From DASPXY01 sp038227745 (GTDB lineage Bacteria; Planctomycetota; Planctomycetia; Gemmatales; Gemmataceae): a DNA stretch of 9,849 bases. Made by a program: the position numbers and the translations under genes. The notes under the pieces are model-generated. The model did not search any database, had not been told where the DNA came from, and worked only from the letters and a program-made list of their open reading frames with translations. Positions within the stretch are counted from its first letter, which is position 1. Each line of letters opens with the position of its first letter. This document shows positions 5,671 through 9,849 of the stretch, in pieces. Where the stretch lies: NCBI GenBank assembly GCA_038227745.1, contig JBBRPS010000367.1:1-9849 (forward strand), read 5' to 3'.

Positions 5671-7386
5671 TCACGCCTGGACGACCTGAGGCTGCGCGCC
5701 GGGGTTGGGAGAGGCGGACTGGTCGGGGCCTTCCAGGGCGGCGAGGAGCTGGTCCACGCGGAACGGCTTGTACAGCACGAAGCGCAGGCCGTCCTGCCGG
5801 GCCTTGACGATCGAGTGCGACGGGTCGTAGCCGAACGCCGTCATGAGGATCACGAGCGCCCGCGGCTGGGCCTGGCGCAGGCTCGTGTACACCTCGTAGC
5901 CGGTCAGGTCCGGCAGGCGGATGTCGGTCAGGATGGCGTCGTAGGTACACAGCCGCGCCATCGTCAGCGCCTCCTTGCCGTCGCGGGCCGTCTCGACGAT
6001 GCAGCCGAACCGGCCGAGCAGGGCGTGGGCGCTGCGGCGGACGCGCTCGTCGTTGTCGGCGACCAGCACGCGCAGGCCCTTGAGCTGCGGGTGCGCCTCC
6101 GGGCCGGGGGCGGACATCGGCCTGCCGGGCGCCAGGTCCTCGCCGACCTTCTGGATGCACTGCTTGATCGAGCGGGCGCTGGCCAGGATCTGGCGGAGCT
6201 TCTCGGTCATCTCGGCCTCGTGGCCGATCCAGCGGTCCAGCACCGCGGTGGCCGCCGCCAGGATCTCGTCCACCGGCAGGGCGACCTCGCGGCTGATGGC
6301 CTCGACCGACTGCGAGGCGGTGCTGCGCTTCTCGGCCGACAGCAGTTCCAGCGTGTGCAGGGCCTGGGCGATCTCGCGCGAGAAGATCTCGGCGAACTGC
6401 AGGTCCTCCTCGCCGAAGCCGTTGCTCAGCGGGCTCTCGACGTTGAAGGTGCCGATGATCTGGTCGCCGACGGTCAGGGCCACGGTCAGCGACGACCGCG
6501 CCCCCTTGGCGCCCTCGATGTAGAGCGGGTCGGTGGCGGTGTCGGGGCAGAGGTAGCTCTTGCCGGTGGCGGCGACGAAGCCGGTCACGCCGTTGCCCTC
6601 GGCGCGGGCGTACAGGACGCGGCCGGCGGCCTCGGGGGTCATGCCCTCCTCGAGGAGCGGCTCGAGCTTGCTGCTCTGGCGGTCGAGCAGGCGGATCTCG
6701 ATGACGTCGTAGTGCAGCAGGTCGTGGGTGAACTTGCGGATGTTCATCTTGAGCAGCTCGATCCGCTCCTCGACGCTCATCTCGGCGAGCTGGTCGGGCG
6801 CCAGAGCGGCGAGTTCACGGCCGGCCTGGTGGAGGGCGTCGAGCTTCTGCTGCTGATGCACGAGGGCGGTCACGTCCCGGGCGAGGCTGAGGAGCTGGCT
6901 GACCTTGCCGGCGGTGTCGCAGATGGGGGTGACCTGCAGCTCGATGTAGTGGTTGTCGCGGCAGTGGAGGCGGGTGGTGACGGGCTTGCCGGCGAGGGCG
7001 GTGTGGAAGGGGCAGTAGTCGGGGCCGAGGATTTCGGGCGAGCCGAGGGCCTCGTAGAAGCTGCGGCCCCGGGCGGAGCCGCCGCACCACTTCTCGAAGG
7101 TGGTGTTGGCCCAGGTGATCCGCAGGTCGGAGTTGACCAGGGCGACGCCGTCGGCGAGCACATCGAGGATGTAGTCGGCCTGGAGGAGCGAACCGGCGCG
7201 TTCCCAGAGGGCCGGGTCCTGGGGGCTGGCGTAGACGCCGTCGAAGTGCTCCGCGCGCAGCAGGGCGAGACCCTGGCCGACGTTCTCGACGCGGACGATC
7301 TCGCAGTCCGCTCCGGAGCGCTCCAGGGGGTTGCCCGTTCTCAGGCCGGGGGCTTCAAAGACGAGAATGCGCGGTCGGTCCGACAA
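5671..7386 (-). CDS. PAS-GAF-degenerate DHp-REC signalling protein
   Basis: A 571-residue protein from a TTG at 7386, chosen because GGAGGG (7391-7396) is well spaced and the product then begins MSDRPRILVFE. A GTG at 7398 would add four residues. Domains: residues 5-60, a receiver-like fold whose phospho-Asp position reads YASP, so probably a pseudo-receiver; about 70-176, PAS with YCPFH at 123-127; 186-346, GAF; 355-416, a helical hairpin resembling the histidine kinase dimerisation domain; 438-550, a full receiver with D444/D446, phospho-acceptor D488, T516 and K540. The H-box reads ISREVALPV, with R366 where His is expected, and no HATPase_c domain follows. It therefore cannot autophosphorylate as a classical kinase. 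It more likely receives phosphate from another kinase while sensing ligands through PAS and GAF. It has its own promoter and no DNA-binding output domain. Confidence 0.88.
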   Translation of the reverse strand: MSDRPRILVFEAPGLRTGNPLERSGADCEIVRVENVGQGLALLRAEHFDGVYASPQDPALWERAGSLLQADYILDVLADGVALVNSDLRITWANTTFEKWCGGSARGRSFYEALGSPEILGPDYCPFHTALAGKPVTTRLHCRDNHYIELQVTPICDTAGKVSQLLSLARDVTALVHQQQKLDALHQAGRELAALAPDQLAEMSVEERIELLKMNIRKFTHDLLHYDVIEIRLLDRQSSKLEPLLEEGMTPEAAGRVLYARAEGNGVTGFVAATGKSYLCPDTATDPLYIEGAKGARSSLTVALTVGDQIIGTFNVESPLSNGFGEEDLQFAEIFSREIAQALHTLELLSAEKRSTASQSVEAISREVALPVDEILAAATAVLDRWIGHEAEMTEKLRQILASARSIKQCIQKVGEDLAPGRPMSAPGPEAHPQLKGLRVLVADNDERVRRSAHALLGRFGCIVETARDGKEALTMARLCTYDAILTDIRLPDLTGYEVYTSLRQAQPRALVILMTAFGYDPSHSIVKARQDGLRFVLYKPFRVDQLLAALEGPDQSASPNPGAQPQVVQA

Positions 7387-7390
7387 CGGT

Positions 7391-7396
7391 CCCTCC
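7391..7396 (-). promoter_or_regulatory. Ribosome binding site favouring a TTG start
   Basis: On the minus strand, GGAGGG lies 4 nt before the TTG at 7386. The same bases would lie inside the coding sequence if the GTG at 7398 were used, and that GTG has only a GAAGG directly abutting it. Confidence 0.5.
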
Positions 7397-7433
7397 ACCC
7401 TTCGGTAGCGCAGGCATCCTTATGACCCGTCGA

Positions 7434-7462
7434 ATTATAATCCATCGCCGCAACGCCTACAA
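7434..7462 (-). promoter_or_regulatory. Sigma70-type promoter of the PAS-GAF-REC gene
   Basis: On the minus strand, TTGTAG (7457-7462) is followed by a 17-bp spacer and an exact TATAAT (7434-7439). Transcription would begin near 7427, leaving about 40 nt of leader before the TTG start. An exact -10 box stands out in such GC-rich DNA. Confidence 0.55.
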
Positions 7463-7583
7463 GAAAGGATAGCGGGCGGCGGCGGAAGGGAATTGCCGGG
7501 GCAGACGACAGATGTGCAGTAGCGGGCAGGCACCGAGGCGCGGCGCGGTTCACTCCCGGCTGGAGGCCGAGCCGGACTTCCGG

Positions 7584-7596
7584 TATACTATATAAC
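7584..7596 (+). promoter_or_regulatory. Possible -10 region for the small-protein/HNH pair
   Basis: An AT-rich island with overlapping candidates TATACT (7584-7589) and TATAAC (7591-7596) lies 35-47 nt before the ATG at 7631. No convincing -35 box is found at 16-18 bp spacing, so this is tentative. The rest of the divergent gap (about 7463-7583) shows nothing I can name. Confidence 0.35.
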
Positions 7597-7630
7597 GGAC
7601 ATATCACCCGAAGGCAGGAGGGCAACGCTC

Positions 7631-7903
7631 ATGCTCGGCACCAGCGAGGCTGCCATCTTCCGGCGCGTCATCGAGTCCGAGAAGTCGCTCCTCTCGGCGG
7701 AAGCGGCGCGGTCGATCCTGGCGTTCGACTTCACGCCGGCCGACCGCGAGCGGATGCACGCCCTGGCCTTGAAGAACCAGGCGGGCGCGCTGACCGCGGA
7801 GGAGCAGCAGGAGTTGGACAGCTACCGCCGCGTCGGCCGCTTCCTGGATTTGCTGCGCTCCAAGGCACGGCAGTCGCTCAAGAAGCTCGACCCGAATGGG
7901 TGA
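7631..7903 (+). CDS. Small helical protein paired with an HNH nuclease
   Basis: A 90-residue protein; AGGAGG (7616-7621) lies 9 nt before the ATG. Predicted to be all-helical and highly charged: residues 20-30 (LLSAEAARSIL), a DRERMHALALKNQ helix (37-49), an acidic LTAEEQQELDSY segment (54-65), then VGRFLDLLRSKARQSLKKL (68-86). From memory, small proteins with this SPEAA...ADRERM...LTxEE...LLxSKAR layout often sit directly upstream of HNH genes in cyanobacteria and planctomycetes; I have not checked this by search. There is no catalytic motif. Only 3 nt separate its stop from the HNH start, so the two are almost certainly cotranslated. It could be an antitoxin-like or partner subunit, but no function is proven. 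Confidence 0.82.
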   Translation: MLGTSEAAIFRRVIESEKSLLSAEAARSILAFDFTPADRERMHALALKNQAGALTAEEQQELDSYRRVGRFLDLLRSKARQSLKKLDPNG

Positions 7904-7906
7904 GTC

Positions 7907-8311
7907 ATGGAAGCGGCGCTGCAGCAACTGGTCTGGCAACGCGCCGGGTCGCGGTGCGAGTATTGTCAGTTGTCCCAGGTCTTCACGTCGTTGTCACACG
8001 AGGTCGATCACATCATCGCGGTCAAGCACGGTGGCACCACCACGGCGGACAACCTGGCGCTGGCCTGCTTCTACTGCAACAGTTACAAGGGGCCGAACAT
8101 CGCCGGCCGCGATCCCCTCACGGGGAAGTTGTCCGCGGTGTTCCACCCGCGCCGCCACCCCTGGAGACGCTATTTCCGCTGGGAAGGTGCTACGCTCGTC
8201 GGCCGGACGCCCATCGGGCGGACGACCATCGCCGTCCTGGAGATCAACCACCCGGATGCCGTTGCCGTGCGCGAAGAGCTGATTGCGGAAGGGGTCTTCC
8301 CGCCCGCCTGA
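7907..8311 (+). CDS. HNH endonuclease (Cys4 zinc type)
   Basis: A 134-residue protein. C17xxC20 and C54xxC57 form the probable structural zinc site. The beta-beta-alpha-metal core contains EVDHI (H35), the middle N49 in ADNLALAC, and N58 in CFYCNSYKG. The C-terminal half has the pattern DPLTG...FHPRRHPW...GRTPIGRTTIAVLEIN, which I recall from stand-alone bacterial HNH proteins that follow a small helical protein. The product is a metal-dependent nicking or cutting DNase; its target is unknown. It has no specificity domain and no adjacent methylase, so a classical restriction enzyme is unlikely. It begins 3 nt after the upstream small gene, with only a weak ribosome site, consistent with translational coupling. 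A role in phage defence, a toxin role or a repair role are all possible. Confidence 0.9.
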   Translation: MEAALQQLVWQRAGSRCEYCQLSQVFTSLSHEVDHIIAVKHGGTTTADNLALACFYCNSYKGPNIAGRDPLTGKLSAVFHPRRHPWRRYFRWEGATLVGRTPIGRTTIAVLEINHPDAVAVREELIAEGVFPPA

Positions 8312-8501
8312 CCTGCCCGGCGAAACTTTACCCAACGGTGACGAGCAAATCGACACGGTCGCCGGAGCCTTGAGCGGCCGCGCTTGAGGAACCCGCGGGC
8401 CGTCCATAGTTTTCTCAGCGGGAGCGTCGCGGCACGCCGCTTGCCGACGAAGGGTGCTCCGGAGAGTCCGCTTCGCCTTCCCTGCACAAGGAGAACTGCC
8501 G

Positions 8502-9623
8502 ATGAAGAAGCTTCTGCCAGCCGGGGCGATCCTGGCCGCGGTGCTGCTGGCGCCGGCGGGCCTGGCCCGCGCGGGCGACAAGGACGGCCCCCCCAACCCC
8601 AGAGAGGTCCAGGCCGTCCTCGACAAGGCGCTCGCCTTCCTCAAAGCGCACCAGGAAGCCAGCGGCGCCTTCTCGCCGAAGGTCGCCGGCCCCGGCGTGA
8701 CCGCGCTGGTCGCCGTCGGCCTCCTGCACAACGGCAAGAGCCCGAAGGAACCCGTGGTCGCGAAGGCCCTCGACTACCTCGCCAAGCGGGTGAAGAAGGA
8801 CGGCGGCATCTACGACAAGTTCCTGGCGAATTACACGACGAGCATTGCCGTCATGGCATTCCGCGAGGCCAACACGGACGGTCGCTATGACGCGCTCATC
8901 AAAAACGCGGCGGCGTTCGTCCGCGGCCTGCAGTACGGCGAGCAGAACAGCGACCCGAAGAACGCCAAGTACGGCGGCTTCGGCTACGACGGCAAGAGCC
9001 GGCCGGACTCATCGAACAGCAACTTCAGCGTCGAGGCCCTCCTCGCCGCCGGCATCCCCAAGGACGACCCGGCGATCCAGAAGGCGCTGAAGTTCATCAG
9101 CCGCTGCCAGAACCTCGCGGGCGAGTTCAACGACCAGGAGTTCGCGAAGAAGGCGACGAAGGAGGACAAGGGCGGTTTCGTCTACGTGCCGGACGCCGAC
9201 GACAAGCAGCACAAGACGCCGGCGGGCGGCCTGCGCTCGCTGGGCGGCATGACCTACGGCGGCCTGAAGAGCTTCCTCTATGCGGGCGTGCGCAAGGACG
9301 ACCCGCGCGTCCAGGCGGCGGTCGATTGGGTCCGCCGTCACTACACGCTGAAGGAGAACCCCGGCATGGGCCAGTCGGGGCTGTACTACTATTACCACGT
9401 CTTCGCCAAGGCGATGGCGGCGCTGGGCGAGGATCCGTTTGTGGACGCCGCTGGGGCAAAGCACAACTGGCGGCGCGAGCTGTTCGAGGCGCTGCGGTCG
9501 CGGCAGCAGGAGGACGGAAGCTGGCGCAACGTCGGCGACCGGACCTTCGGCGAGGCCGATCCCAACCTGGCGACCGCGTTCGCGGTGCTGAGCCTGAGTT
9601 ACTGCCGGCCGGCGAAGCGCTGA
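8502..9623 (+). CDS. Exported prenyltransferase/squalene-cyclase-repeat protein
   Basis: A 373-residue protein. The ATG at 8502 is set by AAGGAG (8488-8493), 8 nt upstream, and by the signal peptide that follows; the frame is open to 8454 but those residues look non-coding. Residues 1-24 form a signal peptide: KK, a hydrophobic core, then a cut near ARA|GD. Residues 35-368 are alpha/alpha-toroid repeats: helix pairs such as VQAVLDKALAFLKAHQ and IQKALKFISRCQ, with turns KYGGFGYDG, MTYGGLKSFLYAG and QEDGSWRN, the last resembling a QW motif. Similar secreted proteins are common in planctomycetes and are annotated from the squalene-hopene cyclase or prenyltransferase beta-subunit fold. Catalysis is doubtful: export is unusual for a hopanoid cyclase, and the protein is shorter than the usual 600-plus residues. 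It has its own 190-nt leader region (8312-8501), in which I find only weak promoter-like matches. Confidence 0.88.
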   Translation: MKKLLPAGAILAAVLLAPAGLARAGDKDGPPNPREVQAVLDKALAFLKAHQEASGAFSPKVAGPGVTALVAVGLLHNGKSPKEPVVAKALDYLAKRVKKDGGIYDKFLANYTTSIAVMAFREANTDGRYDALIKNAAAFVRGLQYGEQNSDPKNAKYGGFGYDGKSRPDSSNSNFSVEALLAAGIPKDDPAIQKALKFISRCQNLAGEFNDQEFAKKATKEDKGGFVYVPDADDKQHKTPAGGLRSLGGMTYGGLKSFLYAGVRKDDPRVQAAVDWVRRHYTLKENPGMGQSGLYYYYHVFAKAMAALGEDPFVDAAGAKHNWRRELFEALRSRQQEDGSWRNVGDRTFGEADPNLATAFAVLSLSYCRPAKR

Positions 9624-9681
9624 GCGGAACGGTGGCGGGTCGTGATGGGGCCGGGTACATTTCCAGAGGGCGAACGGCCGG

Positions 9682-9733
9682 CGTAAGCCGGCTGGTCCTG
9701 CAACCCTTGGCTTGCAGGACCAGCCGGCTTACG
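9682..9733. repeat. Perfect 22-bp inverted repeat between convergent genes
   Basis: Arms 9682-9703 and 9712-9733 are exact reverse complements with loop CCCTTGGC. The element starts 58 nt after the cyclase-repeat gene's stop and ends 14 nt before the stop of the convergent minus-strand frame, so it may act as a two-way terminator. No T-run flanks it. The arms contain the palindrome GCCGGC, and a further GCCGGC just outside (9677-9682) repeats the motif. The loop starts with CCCTTG, as does the palindrome at 5597-5657, suggesting one dispersed element family. Confidence 0.8.
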
Positions 9734-9747
9734 AGATCGTCCAGCTT

Positions 9748-9849
9748 TCAGGTGACGAGTTTTGCTGGGATTACGGCGGCGTCCGCAGCCGCCGTGGCCT
9801 TCTTCTCCTCGGCCAGCAGGGTGAGCAGATTATGCACCAACACCATCAG
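9748..9849 (-). CDS. C-terminal end of an unidentified protein (partial)
   Basis: On the minus strand a frame enters from the right edge and ends with TGA at 9748-9750, giving 33 residues. It reads as a helical stretch (VHNLLTLLAEEKKA), an Ala-rich turn (TAAADAA) and the end IPAKLVT. The composition is protein-like and the frame is convergent with the exported cyclase-repeat gene, with a hairpin between them. It is too short to assign a family; it could still be a chance open frame. Confidence 0.45.
   Translation of the reverse strand: MMVLVHNLLTLLAEEKKATAAADAAVIPAKLVT

Noticed and set aside
5815..7425. 536-residue plus-strand open frame opposite the signalling gene
   Set aside because: Val/Gly/Ala/Asp-rich without motifs, and antisense to a gene with complete PAS, GAF and receiver signatures.
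9192..9203. DADD sequence in the cyclase-repeat protein as the DxDD catalytic motif of squalene-hopene cyclase
   Set aside because: It lies in a polar loop after YVP and lacks the following TA and the aromatic surroundings of the real motif; probably chance.

Overview
The window is very GC-rich with strongly GC3-biased codons and long spurious antisense frames. It reads like a chromosome segment from a planctomycete, possibly near the Gemmatales. The basis is the gene types: a secreted prenyltransferase/squalene-cyclase-repeat protein, a PAS-GAF-REC signalling protein with a ruined kinase core, a small helical protein paired with an HNH nuclease, and large conserved proteins of unknown function. 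Taxonomy is inferred, not demonstrated. I see no tRNA, rRNA, CRISPR array, transposase or phage gene.

Left block, plus strand (3-4306). A 5'-truncated protein with two winged-helix-like regions joined by a coiled coil is followed after 17 nt by an FkbM-like SAM-dependent methyltransferase. Next comes a 730-residue P-loop (AAA+/ORC-like) ATPase with a Pro/Ala-rich linker and an unrecognised C-terminal domain, and then a small GTG-started winged-helix-like protein. A short GC-rich hairpin carrying the same GGGGTTGC core follows both the methyltransferase and the ATPase. This DNA-binding/ATPase set is the best candidate here for an undescribed system, but its function cannot be read from sequence.

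Middle block, minus strand (4303-7386). A membrane-anchored calcineurin-like metallophosphoesterase meets the last left-block gene tail to tail, with the two stop codons interleaved in four bases. Upstream of it lies a large near-palindrome (5597-5657), then a PAS-GAF-degenerate DHp-REC protein. That protein has no ATPase domain and has Arg where the phospho-acceptor His would be. Its promoter (TTGTAG, 17 bp, TATAAT) lies in the divergent intergenic region 7387-7630.

Right block, plus strand (7631-9623). A 90-residue helical protein and a Cys4-type HNH endonuclease form a tight pair 3 nt apart. They are followed by a separately led, exported squalene-cyclase-repeat protein. A perfect 22-bp inverted repeat (9682-9733) then separates that gene from the C-terminal end of a minus-strand gene running off the right edge. 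The two large inverted repeats share a CCCTTG loop start, suggesting a dispersed palindromic element family.
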